Counted from the stretch's first letter, positions 16,513 to 25,404 are shown. The stretch is 34,479 bases of DNA from an uncultured Lachnospiraceae bacterium (GCA_902792005.1 CADAXW010000011.1:1-34479); one strand, 5' to 3'. Numbers and translations are program-made. The notes: generated by a model not told the origin, from the sequence alone.

Positions 16513-17706
16513 ATGAAACAGACGATAGATCAAATCGGGGGACGATCAAAGAGTCCGACACAACTCAGATTTCATTTCCCTGCAGAGTTTGAGCGCCATG
16601 AGGCAACACTGCTGATCTGGCCGGAGCGACCGGGCAGCTGGGGCAGGGATCCCCGGAAGGCGGAGGTTTCCTTCGCGGAAATGATCCGTGCCATTTTGTT
16701 ATCAGAGGATGTGCATCTTCTGGTAAGCAAAAAGGCTGCGGAAAGAGTGGCGGATTATTTTGAGATTTCCGAAAAGCAGCTGCTTGCTGAAGGGTCTGCG
16801 GAAACCGGTCTTACCGGTCATACGCTGCATGTTCATATCCTGGAAACGGACGATTCCTGGGCAAGAGATACCGGACCTACCTGGCTGGTTTCGGAGGACA
16901 GGAAAGAACGGCTGGCGGTAAACTGGAGCTTTAACGCCTGGGGCGGTACCTATGACGGGCTTTATGCCAGCTGGGAAAAGGATGAATTAGTGGCGAAATG
17001 TGTCGCCGGTCTGCTGGGTGATGCTGTCAGAGATGCGGCTCCCTTTGTTCTTGAGGGCGGGAGCATTCATACGGATGGAGAGGGCACCCTGCTGGTGACG
17101 GAAGCCTGCCTTCTCAGCAAGGGAAGAAACCCGGACCTCTCGAAGGAAGAGATTGAGGAGAAACTGAAGCAGGTTCTGGGTGTGGAAAAGATCCTCTGGC
17201 TGCCCAGAGGAATCTATAATGACGAGACCAATGAGCATGTAGATAATGTCGCTACATTTCTCAGACCGGGAGAAGTGGTGCTGGCCTGGACGGAGGATGA
17301 GACGGATCCCCAGTATCCGCTTTCGGTCATGGATTATGAGTATCTGTCCGGCGTTACAGATGCAAAAGGAAGAAAACTGAGGATCCATAAGCTTCCCATC
17401 CCGCGGGTTCCGGTCTGCTATACCGAGGAAGAGGTTTCGGAGTATGACTTTGAACCGGGGGAGGATATCAGGGAACCGGGAGAGCGTCTGGCGGCGAGCT
17501 ATGTGAATTTCTATTTTACGAACCGATCGATCCTCATCCCCGGCTTTGGCGGAGAAAATGAGGAGAGCGACCGGCTTGCAGCGAAGCTTCTCGGGGAGCT
17601 TTGCCCGGAGCGGGATGTGATACCGATCCCGGCGCGGCCGTTTATCCTTGGGGGCGGAAACATACACTGCCTGACGCAGCAGATTCCGGAGGTGAAGCCG
17701 GAATGA
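16513..17706 (+). CDS. aguA: Agmatine deiminase
   Basis: A 397-residue member of the peptidylarginine deiminase-like guanidino-modifying family. It has DDSWARDTGPTW (about 116-127), NWSFNAWGG (about 137-145), LEGGSIHTDG (about 179-188), NEHVDNVATF (about 238-247) and the nucleophile Cys386 in GGGNIHCLTQQ, giving a full active site. It hydrolyses agmatine to N-carbamoylputrescine and ammonia in the cytoplasm. The N-terminal 15 residues are variable, but GGAGGA 7 bases before 16513 supports this start. The amidase for its product is the next gene. Confidence 0.96.
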   Translation: MKQTIDQIGGRSKSPTQLRFHFPAEFERHEATLLIWPERPGSWGRDPRKAEVSFAEMIRAILLSEDVHLLVSKKAAERVADYFEISEKQLLAEGSAETGLTGHTLHVHILETDDSWARDTGPTWLVSEDRKERLAVNWSFNAWGGTYDGLYASWEKDELVAKCVAGLLGDAVRDAAPFVLEGGSIHTDGEGTLLVTEACLLSKGRNPDLSKEEIEEKLKQVLGVEKILWLPRGIYNDETNEHVDNVATFLRPGEVVLAWTEDETDPQYPLSVMDYEYLSGVTDAKGRKLRIHKLPIPRVPVCYTEEEVSEYDFEPGEDIREPGERLAASYVNFYFTNRSILIPGFGGENEESDRLAAKLLGELCPERDVIPIPARPFILGGGNIHCLTQQIPEVKPE

Positions 17707-17731
17707 GCCGGAGAAAGGAAAGGGTTTTACC

Positions 17732-18598
17732 ATGTCGATGATCAAGGTTGCAGCGATCCAGATGAATATGACGTACAGCGTGGAAGAGAACATCGCCCAC
17801 GCAGACCGCCTGGTACGGCAGGCAGCAGCGGAGGGGGCAAAGCTGATCCTCCTTCCGGAGTTGTTTGAGCGTCCGTACTTCTGTCAGGAACGCAGATATG
17901 AATACTATGACTATGCCCGTCCGGTGAACGAAAATGCGGCGGTGCAACATTTTACAGAGGTAAGCGCGGAACTGGGACTTGTGATCCCCGTCAGCTTCTA
18001 TGAGAAGGACGGCCTGGTCCTCTATAATTCCGTAGCGATGCTGGACTGCGGAACCCTTCTCGGGGTTTATCGGAAAACACACATTCCGGATGATCATTAT
18101 TATCAGGAAAAGTTCTACTTCACGCCGGGAGATACAGGATTTCTGGTGTTTGATACCACCGTCGGACAGGTGGGCGTGGGCATCTGCTGGGACCAGTGGT
18201 TTCCCGAAACGGCCCGGAGTCTGGCCCTGCTTGGTGCAGACATCATTCTCTATCCGACGGCCATCGGAAGCGAACCGGTGCTGGAGGTAGACAGCGTCGG
18301 ACACTGGCAGAGGACAATGCAGGGACATGCGGCAGCGAATATCGTTCCTGTGGCAGCGGCGAACCGGTATGGACTGGAATCAGTTCAGCCCTGTAAGGAA
18401 AACGGAGGGCAGGAGAGCAGCCTTTCCTTCTACGGAAGCAGCTTTCTGACAGATGAGACCGGAGCCATCCTGCAATCGGCGGACCGTACCGGGGATGCGG
18501 TGCTCACAGCGGAATACGATTTTGAAAGCATTCGGGAGGCGCGGCTGGCCTGGGGGCTCTTCCGTGACCGCAGGCCGGAAATGTATAAACTAAAATGA
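17732..18598 (+). CDS. aguB: N-carbamoylputrescine amidase
   Basis: A 288-residue nitrilase-superfamily hydrolase converting N-carbamoylputrescine to putrescine, CO2 and ammonia. The Glu-Lys-Cys catalytic triad is complete: Glu43 in LPELFE, Lys115 in YRKTHIPDD, Cys152 in GICWDQWFPE. HWQRTMQGHAAANIVPV (about residue 191) is the usual AguB substrate-side motif. The start at 17732 follows a GGAAAGGG purine run. It is the last biosynthetic gene of the operon; the surface protein gene begins only 21 bases after its stop. Confidence 0.96.
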   Translation: MSMIKVAAIQMNMTYSVEENIAHADRLVRQAAAEGAKLILLPELFERPYFCQERRYEYYDYARPVNENAAVQHFTEVSAELGLVIPVSFYEKDGLVLYNSVAMLDCGTLLGVYRKTHIPDDHYYQEKFYFTPGDTGFLVFDTTVGQVGVGICWDQWFPETARSLALLGADIILYPTAIGSEPVLEVDSVGHWQRTMQGHAAANIVPVAAANRYGLESVQPCKENGGQESSLSFYGSSFLTDETGAILQSADRTGDAVLTAEYDFESIREARLAWGLFRDRRPEMYKLK

Positions 18599-18619
18599 AA
18601 TAGAATGAGAGGGGAAGGT

Positions 18620-20644
18620 ATGAAGAAAAAACTGATATGTTGGATTCTGGTGGCAGCATTTCTGATTTCGGGTATTGCCATAAATGTACCCGACACTGCG
18701 TACGCTGCAAGCGGAACGTGGAAGCATGATTCCAAGGGATGGTGGTACAGCTATTCCGACGGATCCTACGCTAAGAACCAGTGGCTGCAGTCTGGTGGGA
18801 AGCGGTATTATTTCGGCAAAGATGGCTATATGCAGACCGGGTGGAAGAAGATCTCCGGGAAGTGGTACCATTTTGGAGTCTCCGGTGCCATGCAGACCGG
18901 ATGGAAGAAGATCTCCGGGAAGAAGTATTATTTCTCTGCAGCAGGAGTAATGCAGACCGGCATTATCAAGATCAAAGGAAAGAAATATTACTTCGGGAAG
19001 GACGGGGCATTGGTTGACCGCAAGCCGCCGATTAAGATCGACAAGGCACATTTCCCGGATGATAACTTCAGGGCCTATGTAAAAAAGGCATTTGATGAGA
19101 ATAAGAACGGGTCTCTCAGTGCAAGTGAGATCATGCTGATCTGGAATGTTCACTGCGAGAACAAGAACATTTATTCCGTGAAGGGGATCGAGTACTTCCC
19201 GTATCTGAAGGGACTCTGGTGCAAGGGAAATCATATCTCCGAGCTGGATCTTTCGGGAAATCCCGGGCTGAAGGGAATCTGGTGCTCCTTTAATGACTTC
19301 ACATCCCTTGATTTTTCGGACTGTCCGGAGCTGGAATGGGTATACTGCTTCAACTGTAAGCTGAAATCCCTGAATATCCGGAAGAATCCGAAGCTGGCTT
19401 ATCTGGAGTGCAATTCCAATCCGAATCTGAAAACCCTGGATCTCTCGAAGAACAAAAAACTGGAGAATCTGTTCTGCAGTAAATGCGGCCTGACCAAGCT
19501 GGATGTTTCGAAGAATCCGCTGCTTTGCGAGCTGGCTGCATTCTATAACAATCTGAAAACCATCGATGTATCCAACAACCCGAACCTGAAGCGGCTGGAT
19601 ATCTGGCATAATCCGAAGCTCGGAAATGTGGATGTCAGCAATCTGCCGGGACTTCAGTACTACAACTGTGCATGGACCTCACTGACAAAGATCGATGTGA
19701 CCCATAATCCGGAGCTTGTTGAGCTGGTCTGTGGATATAATAAAGGACTGAAAACACTGAATCTTTCCAAGAACCCCAAGCTGGCTTATCTGGCAGTGGA
19801 GTGCAATGTGAATCTGAAGTCTCTGGATGTCTCCAAGAATCCGAGGCTGTATTACCTTCTGGCATTTGGCCTCAGCAAAATTAATAAGATCGACATCAGC
19901 AAGAACAGCCGACTCTGCAAGGCATATAAAAAAGGCAAGTATGTACATGAAACCGAGAATCTCGGAAATGTCTACTCCAGGACGATCGATTATGGCGGAA
20001 GCAGTGATCCCTTTGATGAGCTGCGGCACTGCGTATGCTTTGATGACAAGACCACCATCATCAGTACCTATAAGGGGAAGAATGATGTGAAGGACAGTGT
20101 GATCAATACGAAGGATGGACATAAGAACTCGGAGAAATTTGTCACCAGAGCCCAGGCGATTCAGGCGCTGTATAAAGCAGCAGGAAGTCCGGCGGTAAAG
20201 GGTAAATCCAGGTTTTCGGATGTATCCTCCTCGGCAGCCTATGCGAAGGCTGTGAAGTGGGGAGAGGATAAGAAGATCTGTTTCGGTTATCCCAATATCA
20301 GTTCAGATAAGTTCTGCCCGGATGAGCTGATCACAAGACAGGATTTTGCGCTTATGGCACATAGATATGCGGATGTCATGGGCTTCGGAACGGCCTTGGA
20401 CTACGGCAGGACCGACTGGTTTAAAGACTACTATGAAATCGATTTTTATGCATGGTGCCCCTTCACCTGGGCGATCCAGTGGCGGGTACTGACCTGCGAT
20501 AAGAAGAACAACAAATGTTATCCGCGCGGCAGGATGACACAGGCTGAGCTTAAGGCGGGGGTTGCGGAGATCTTCGATCTGGATGAGGGCGCTGCATATT
20601 CCGGCCTCGTAGGGGGAAATGAAGGAGATCCCAAAGGAAAGTAA
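18620..20644 (+). CDS. Secreted surface protein: cell-wall-binding repeats, EF-hand-like motif, LRRs and SLH-like domain
   Basis: A 674-residue exported protein. The signal peptide MKKKLICWILVAAFLISGIA... probably ends near AYAA (about residue 32). Then follow four to five cell-wall-binding repeats of 20 residues (GWKKISGKWYHF type, about 35-135), an EF-hand-like loop (DENKNGSLSASE, about 171-182), about ten leucine-rich repeats of 21-22 residues with consensus LKxLDVSKNPxLxxL (about 200-440), and a C-terminal part with two SLH-like units (TRAQAIQALYKAAG, TRQDFALMAHRYAD). A role in wall attachment and binding of an external ligand is inferred; no enzymatic motif is seen. The start at 18620 follows GAGGGGAAGG. 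Its closeness to aguB suggests read-through from the polyamine operon. Confidence 0.88.
   Translation: MKKKLICWILVAAFLISGIAINVPDTAYAASGTWKHDSKGWWYSYSDGSYAKNQWLQSGGKRYYFGKDGYMQTGWKKISGKWYHFGVSGAMQTGWKKISGKKYYFSAAGVMQTGIIKIKGKKYYFGKDGALVDRKPPIKIDKAHFPDDNFRAYVKKAFDENKNGSLSASEIMLIWNVHCENKNIYSVKGIEYFPYLKGLWCKGNHISELDLSGNPGLKGIWCSFNDFTSLDFSDCPELEWVYCFNCKLKSLNIRKNPKLAYLECNSNPNLKTLDLSKNKKLENLFCSKCGLTKLDVSKNPLLCELAAFYNNLKTIDVSNNPNLKRLDIWHNPKLGNVDVSNLPGLQYYNCAWTSLTKIDVTHNPELVELVCGYNKGLKTLNLSKNPKLAYLAVECNVNLKSLDVSKNPRLYYLLAFGLSKINKIDISKNSRLCKAYKKGKYVHETENLGNVYSRTIDYGGSSDPFDELRHCVCFDDKTTIISTYKGKNDVKDSVINTKDGHKNSEKFVTRAQAIQALYKAAGSPAVKGKSRFSDVSSSAAYAKAVKWGEDKKICFGYPNISSDKFCPDELITRQDFALMAHRYADVMGFGTALDYGRTDWFKDYYEIDFYAWCPFTWAIQWRVLTCDKKNNKCYPRGRMTQAELKAGVAEIFDLDEGAAYSGLVGGNEGDPKGK
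18830..19009 (+). repeat. 60-bp tandem repeats encoding cell-wall-binding units
   Basis: Three in-frame units of exactly 60 bases starting at 18830, 18890 and 18950, each opening ATGCAGACCGG. The first two share over 35 nearly identical bases (TGGAAGAAGATCTCCGGGAA core), while the third has diverged. Confidence 0.8.
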
Positions 20645-20645
20645 A

Positions 20646-20662
20646 TTAATCAAATCTTAATC
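20646..20662 (+). promoter_or_regulatory. Direct repeats TTAATC, 11-bp period
   Basis: TTAATC at 20646 and 20657, directly after the LRR gene and about 35-50 bases before a weak TATAGC at 20697. The spacing resembles Pho-type direct repeats and the array at 25430. Very tentative. Confidence 0.25.
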
Positions 20663-20773
20663 TTTGCCAAAAGATTCATTCATCTTGCTTTGTTAGTATA
20701 GCTGTCGTAGGGAACACACCTGCACAGAAAATAACGAAGGATCGAGACGCCCGACGGGCAGGAGGAAAAAAAG

Positions 20774-21373
20774 ATGAGTGAATTCGAAAAGGCTGAACTG
20801 TTAAGGGATCGTACAAATGTAAGTTTTGAGGAAGCGAGATATGCGCTCCGGGCTTGCAACGGCAGCCTGGTGGATGCGCTGGAATACATCGAGAGAAGGA
20901 AGCGTGCAGAACGCTTTGACAACGCGAGAGTAAATCAGGGATATGACAGAACAGAGGCTGCTGCAGAATACTGTGAGCAGAGCCGTTCCTTCGGAGGCTG
21001 GCTTTGGAACGTGATCAAGGCTGCATTCCGAAAGAGCGTGGAAACGGATCTGGTGGCAAAGAAGGACGGAATCGAGAAGCTTCATATGCCGGTTCTGTTA
21101 TTCATTATCCTGCTGCTGACATTCAATGTTCTTACCATGATCGTTCTTGTGGTATCTCTTCTGAACGGTGTAACCTACAGCTTCCGGTCCAGAGGGATCA
21201 AGTATGCAAGAAAACCGGCGCCCAGAAAGACTTATGCAAAAAGACAGCCTGCAACTGCCGGAGCACCGGCACCTGCTGCAGAGTCAGCTCCCTGGTATGA
21301 GAACAGCCGCCGGATCAGCTGCGAAGTAAAGGATCTTTGCAGAAAGTATGACAATATTGACAAAAACAGATAA
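20774..21373 (+). CDS. DUF4342-like protein: UBA-like domain plus one membrane helix
   Basis: A 199-residue protein. Residues 1-45 look like a UBA/NAC-type three-helix domain (VSFEEARYALRACNGSLVDALEYIE, here split as the motif runs about 16-40). A middle segment (about 75-110) resembles DUF4342 (VAKKDGIEKLHMPV), then one hydrophobic helix (about 110-133, LLFIILLLTFNVLTMIVLVV) and a basic, Ala/Pro-rich tail. The family is common in Clostridia; its function is unknown. A membrane protein with the UBA-like domain facing the cytoplasm is the likely arrangement. CAGGAGGA lies about 8 bases before the start. Confidence 0.8.
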   Translation: MSEFEKAELLRDRTNVSFEEARYALRACNGSLVDALEYIERRKRAERFDNARVNQGYDRTEAAAEYCEQSRSFGGWLWNVIKAAFRKSVETDLVAKKDGIEKLHMPVLLFIILLLTFNVLTMIVLVVSLLNGVTYSFRSRGIKYARKPAPRKTYAKRQPATAGAPAPAAESAPWYENSRRISCEVKDLCRKYDNIDKNR

Positions 21374-21432
21374 AAAAGAACTCATGCAAATGTGCCAGAT
21401 CGAGATTTAATTTTTCTTTAAGATTTTCTCAC

Positions 21433-21438
21433 TATACT
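21433..21438 (+). promoter_or_regulatory. Candidate promoter -10 of the MFS gene
   Basis: TATACT, 43 bases before the start codon, with TTTTTC at 21411 as a weak -35 (16-base spacer). Confidence 0.35.
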
Positions 21439-21480
21439 GAAAGCGAAACCTGATCTTACAGGGGAAGGAGATGTGAGGAA

Positions 21481-22737
21481 ATGAAGAGTAATTATAAAAA
21501 GTTCATGCTCCTCTGGGCAGGAGAACTGGTATCCTGCATTGGCGGAGGACTGACCAGCTTCGGGCTGGGAATCTATATATTTCAGAAGACCGGAAATGCG
21601 TCCGGCATGGCACTGATGACCCTGCTGGCGTTTCTTCCCGGTCTTCTCTTAAAGATACCGGCAGGCGTGCTGGCGGATCGGTATGACAGGCGACTTCTTA
21701 TGATCATCGGAGACGGATGCTCCGGTTTGGGGGTGCTGTTCATCCTGCTTTGCATGCTGAGCGGAGAGGCTGAGCTCTGGCAGATCTATCTGGGTGTCAT
21801 CATCAGCTCCGTGTTCTCGGCACTGCTGGAACCCGCATTTACGGCAACCATTACGGACCTTCTTACGGAGGAGGAGTATTCCAGAGCGAATGGGCTTGTA
21901 TCCATGGCGGGGAGTGCCCGGTATCTTTTCTCGCCGATCCTGGCAGGCTTCCTTCTTGCGGTTACGGATATCAAAGTGATCCTGATCATTGATATCATGA
22001 CCTTTTTCCTGACGATCCTTTCCGCGGCAGTGGTAAGAAAGAGCATCAAGGCAAAGCCTGTGGCAAAGAAGGAACCGTTCTTTAAGAGTATGAAGGAAGG
22101 CTGGGATGCAGTCGCTAAGAGAAAGGGCCTGCTGCCGCTGATCCTGATCTCGTCGGCCATTACGATGTTTATGGGCGTGTTCCAGGTCCTGGGAGAACCC
22201 TTCGTTCTTTCCTTTGCTGACTCGAAGACACTGGGGATCGTGGAAACCTCTGCGGCTTCCGGCATGCTGGTTACCGGCGTGGTTCTTGGCATTCGCGGTA
22301 TCCGTAAGAATTATGTGAAAATGCTCAGCATTGGGCTTTGTATCTCCGGCCTGGGAATGGCATTCTTCGGAGTCTTTCAGAATACGGCACTGATCTGTTT
22401 CTTTGGCTTTGTATTCTTTGCGGCGCTTCCGGTTGCCAACAACAGCCTGGATTACCTGGCCCGCACGAATATCCCGGAGGAACTGCAGGGAAGAGCCTGG
22501 GGGCTCATCGGTTTTATCTCTCAACTGGGATATGTGGTGTCTTACGCACTTTCCGGCGTGATCGCTGACACCGTAGGATTTGCCACGGGAGGCGGCGTCG
22601 GCCGGGGGGCCGCACTGACGATCTTTGTATCGGGCGTTGCACTGTCGGTGATCGCCATCAGCATATTACGGGTAAGATCCATCCGGAGTCTGGAACGGCC
22701 TGTGATGATAAAGGAAGAATGCGAGAGTCTGCTGTGA
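21481..22737 (+). CDS. MFS transporter, drug-efflux-like
   Basis: A 418-residue major facilitator of the DHA3/MFS_3 type that includes Mef-like macrolide exporters. Roughly twelve hydrophobic helices can be counted. The loop 2-3 motif is GVLADRYDRRLLM (about 62-74), the standard MFS motif A, and the TM4-5 region reads SSVFSALLEPAFTATITDL. A central cytoplasmic loop (about 185-215) is Lys-rich. The substrate cannot be told from sequence; drug or lipid export are possibilities. The start at 21481 is supported by GTGAGGA just upstream. It ends in a terminator that overlaps its last codons. Confidence 0.88.
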   Translation: MKSNYKKFMLLWAGELVSCIGGGLTSFGLGIYIFQKTGNASGMALMTLLAFLPGLLLKIPAGVLADRYDRRLLMIIGDGCSGLGVLFILLCMLSGEAELWQIYLGVIISSVFSALLEPAFTATITDLLTEEEYSRANGLVSMAGSARYLFSPILAGFLLAVTDIKVILIIDIMTFFLTILSAAVVRKSIKAKPVAKKEPFFKSMKEGWDAVAKRKGLLPLILISSAITMFMGVFQVLGEPFVLSFADSKTLGIVETSAASGMLVTGVVLGIRGIRKNYVKMLSIGLCISGLGMAFFGVFQNTALICFFGFVFFAALPVANNSLDYLARTNIPEELQGRAWGLIGFISQLGYVVSYALSGVIADTVGFATGGGVGRGAALTIFVSGVALSVIAISILRVRSIRSLERPVMIKEECESLL

Positions 22738-22753
22738 AAGCAGGCTCTTTTTT
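22725..22753 (+). terminator. Rho-independent terminator after the MFS gene
   Basis: GAGTCTGCT (22725-22733) pairs with AGCAGGCTC (22739-22747) over a 5-base loop, followed by six Ts (22748-22753). The stem includes the stop codon region of the MFS gene. Confidence 0.9.
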
Positions 22754-22809
22754 GTTCCTGTTTTTTTGTTTTTCGTAGCATTATCCCATATCCGATTCGG
22801 ACAGAATCA

Positions 22810-22818
22810 TGCTATAAT
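22810..22818 (+). promoter_or_regulatory. Extended -10 promoter of the GNAT/protease genes
   Basis: TGCTATAAT, 47 bases before the GNAT start codon, with no good -35. Confidence 0.55.
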
Positions 22819-22865
22819 GAACATGTATGGTTGTAGTTGTTTTTTGTTACATGGGGGAGACGAAT

Positions 22866-23318
22866 ATGGAATATGAAAGTACATTTCCGGAGATAAGACC
22901 AGTCGCCGGCGGCGATGCTGAGGATATCAGTTTTTTATGCCGGGAAGGACTGGGTTACCACTGTGACAGGATCCTGGTGGAGAACCGGATCGCGCAGCTG
23001 GACACTGCAAGAGAAGCGGTTTTTGTCGCAGTCATTGATGAAACTGTGATCGGTTTCGTTCATGTGGAAAGATACAACACCCTTTATTTTGAGACCATGG
23101 CGAATATTCTCGGGATCGCCGTCAGTGACAGATATCGGAGACAGGGGATTGGCAAAGCGCTTCTCACGCGGGCAGAGGCCTGGGCTCAGGAGCACGATAT
23201 AACGCTGATGCGCCTGAACACCGGAACGAGACGAAAGGGTGCGCATGAGTTCTATAAGCAGGAGGGATACCGGCTGGAGAAGGAACAGTTCAGATTTGCA
23301 AAGCGGCTGGATGAATGA
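22866..23318 (+). CDS. GNAT family N-acetyltransferase
   Basis: A 150-residue acetyltransferase of normal GNAT length. The acetyl-CoA pyrophosphate loop is RRQGIGKAL (about 98-106), preceded by the beta4 strand ANILGIAVS and followed by LTRAEAWA; the C-terminal part has HEFYKQEGYRLEKEQFRF, typical of the amino-group acetyltransferases. The substrate is unknown. The start at 22866 is chosen over 22827 because GGGGGAG lies about 7 bases before it. It ends 17 bases before the secreted protease gene and is probably transcribed with it. Confidence 0.92.
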   Translation: MEYESTFPEIRPVAGGDAEDISFLCREGLGYHCDRILVENRIAQLDTAREAVFVAVIDETVIGFVHVERYNTLYFETMANILGIAVSDRYRRQGIGKALLTRAEAWAQEHDITLMRLNTGTRRKGAHEFYKQEGYRLEKEQFRFAKRLDE

Positions 23319-23335
23319 TATCGGATGGGGAAGGC

Positions 23336-25333
23336 ATGAAGAAAAGAAAATGTATTTGGTCTGTACTGTTAGCGGTAATGATGATCTTTGTATCTCTTCC
23401 GGGTTGTCCGGTGGAGGCGGGAACTTCTGCCATGGGGCCCGATCTCCGAGAGTCTGCGACTATCGCGCTGATCGATACCGGAGTGAACGGAGGGTCGGAA
23501 GGACTCACAGCTGTTTCCGTCATCGGGAAGAAGACGGGAGATGATAACGGCCACGGTACGAAAATGTATGGCTATATCCGGGAGGAAGCACCGGATGTGA
23601 ATGTGCTTTCCATCAAGGCACTGGATAAAAACGGAGAGGGTAAGGCAGAGGATATCGAAAAGGCCATCCGGTATGCCATCCGGAAGAAGGTGGATGTGAT
23701 CAGCCTTTCGGCATCTGCAAAAAACACTGCGTGCAATGCATCCGTTGAGAAAGCGATATCGGATGCGGACAAGGCCGGAATCAATGTGGTATGTTCTGCA
23801 GGGAATCAGAGCATGAACGCAAAGAAGTTTCTTCCGGGCTGTGTCGGGAAGGCTCTGGTGGTTGGATCCTGTGACGCGGACGGAGGTCTCCAGATCGGCT
23901 CCAACTATGGGCCTACCGTGGATTTCTATGTGAATGCTGAGTCCACATCGGAGGCGGCAGCCCGCATGGCAGCATTTGCGGCACTGGGAATGGACAATAC
24001 CTCCAACAGCCAGGTGTTCCGGATCAAAAATGCGTCTCAGCAGAGAAGTGGGGAAGGGCTTTCCTCGGCATCGGAGAACTTTACCGTGGACTGGGACCTG
24101 GAGATCACGAAGGATATTAAAGACGGCCATCTTCTGACAGAGAATCTGGGGATGGAGCTGGTGACCCGGAAGAGTATCCTGAAGGTCATTAAGGAAAACT
24201 GGAGCAAGGGCCGGCGCTACAAGGATGCAAAATATGCGGGTGCATTCTGGGATGCAGGCCGGTGTGTGAATTATGCAGATAAACAGTATGCCGGAAATGC
24301 TAAGGCCGGCTATGGATATAACTGTTCCGGCTTTGTTATGTCCGTGCTTTACTATGCCAATGGTGGAACAGAGAAAGGGGCGCTTTCGAAGATGGAGTCC
24401 ATGTACCTGCCGCTGAAGCAGGGAAGGCGCTATTCAAACCAGAAGTCCTTTGCTGACAGCAGCGGCTGGTATTCCTACTTCAACGGTGTGATCTATCCTG
24501 ACCGGGACTCGAAGAAATATATCCCCAAGACAAATCTTTATTATCTGGGTGTGGTACAGACAGCGGATGCGATCCAAAAGAAGCTGGATCAGGCAGAGGC
24601 GGCTGGAAAGGTAAAGCCCGGTGATATGGTGTACTTCTGGCCGACAGGCAACACGGACTGCCATGTAGGGTTCTATGCCGGCAAGTCCAAGAAGGGAGTC
24701 CATCAAATGTACCATGCTGTCGGTGAGGGACGTCATCTGGGAGTATGGACGCCGGATATCACGCTTTCTCCGGTACTGCCTGTGGATGTTTCCTACATGT
24801 ATATCGTTCCCATGCCGGATGAGACCACGGTGCAGCCCAATAGCTGGGTTACCACGGCAAGCGGAAACAAAAAGTATTATAACAAGAACCTGAAAGCTGT
24901 CGTTGGCTGGAAGAAGATCAATAAGAAGTGGTATTTCTTTAACTCGGCTGGAATCATGCAGACCGGCTGGGTGACCAGCAAGGGCGTGAAATACTTCCTC
25001 GGTTCGGACGGAAGTCTCCGGACCGGCTGGAAGAAGATGGGAGATGGCTGGTGTTATCTGGATGACAGGACCGGAGCTCTGTCCCACGGGTGGAAGAAGA
25101 TCAAAAAGAAATGGTATCTGTTCAGCCCGGATGGTCTGATGCAGACCGGCTGGGTCACCAGCAAGGGCGTGAAGTATTTCCTCAGCGCAGATGGCTCCCT
25201 CCGGACCGGCTGGAAGAAGACGGGAGGAGGCCTGTGTTACCTGGATGAGACCACCGGGGCACTGACCATCGGCTGGAAAAAGATCAAAGGAAAGAAGTAT
25301 CATTTCGGCACGGACGGACTGTTGATCCCATAA
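23336..25333 (+). CDS. Secreted S8 (subtilisin-like) domain fused to NlpC/P60 domain and cell-wall-binding repeats
   Basis: A 665-residue exported protein starting with a signal peptide (MKKRKCIWSVLLAVMMIFVS..., about 1-28). Residues about 40-220 form a compact subtilase-like domain: Asp47 (ALIDTG), His73 (NGHGTK), oxyanion Asn157 (SAGN) and Ser205 in STSEAA, where the usual Gly and Pro of GTSxAxP are lost. Residues about 300-480 resemble NlpC/P60: Cys330 (YNCSGFV), His443 (CHVGFYAG) and a later His in YHAVG. About eight GWKK-type cell-wall-binding repeats (about 505-665) end the protein. This suggests a peptidoglycan hydrolase carrying its own, possibly inactive, protease. GGGGAAGG precedes the start. 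Confidence 0.85.
   Translation: MKKRKCIWSVLLAVMMIFVSLPGCPVEAGTSAMGPDLRESATIALIDTGVNGGSEGLTAVSVIGKKTGDDNGHGTKMYGYIREEAPDVNVLSIKALDKNGEGKAEDIEKAIRYAIRKKVDVISLSASAKNTACNASVEKAISDADKAGINVVCSAGNQSMNAKKFLPGCVGKALVVGSCDADGGLQIGSNYGPTVDFYVNAESTSEAAARMAAFAALGMDNTSNSQVFRIKNASQQRSGEGLSSASENFTVDWDLEITKDIKDGHLLTENLGMELVTRKSILKVIKENWSKGRRYKDAKYAGAFWDAGRCVNYADKQYAGNAKAGYGYNCSGFVMSVLYYANGGTEKGALSKMESMYLPLKQGRRYSNQKSFADSSGWYSYFNGVIYPDRDSKKYIPKTNLYYLGVVQTADAIQKKLDQAEAAGKVKPGDMVYFWPTGNTDCHVGFYAGKSKKGVHQMYHAVGEGRHLGVWTPDITLSPVLPVDVSYMYIVPMPDETTVQPNSWVTTASGNKKYYNKNLKAVVGWKKINKKWYFFNSAGIMQTGWVTSKGVKYFLGSDGSLRTGWKKMGDGWCYLDDRTGALSHGWKKIKKKWYLFSPDGLMQTGWVTSKGVKYFLSADGSLRTGWKKTGGGLCYLDETTGALTIGWKKIKGKKYHFGTDGLLIP
24956..25321 (+). 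repeat. 183-bp tandem duplication inside the wall-binding region
   Basis: Two in-frame copies of a 61-codon block start at 24956 and 25139, both opening ATGCAGACCGGCTGGGT and running through GACCGGCTGGAAGAAG. Each encodes about three wall-binding repeats. This is a recent-looking internal duplication. Confidence 0.8.
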
Positions 25334-25372
25334 GACGGGATGTAGTAGTGGTTATAGTTTTTTCATGAGAAG

Positions 25373-25404
25373 GGGATGGCCTGTATGGAAGGCCGTCCCT
25401 TTTT
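25373..25404 (+). terminator. Rho-independent terminator after the S8-NlpC/P60 gene
   Basis: GGGATGGCCT (25373-25382) pairs with AGGCCGTCCC (25390-25399), 10 bp with one G-T pair, loop of 7, followed by five Ts. Confidence 0.92.

Noticed and set aside
20646..20700. Terminator after the LRR gene from the AATCTT/AAGATT inverted pair
   Set aside because: Six AT-rich pairs with no T tract; too weak.
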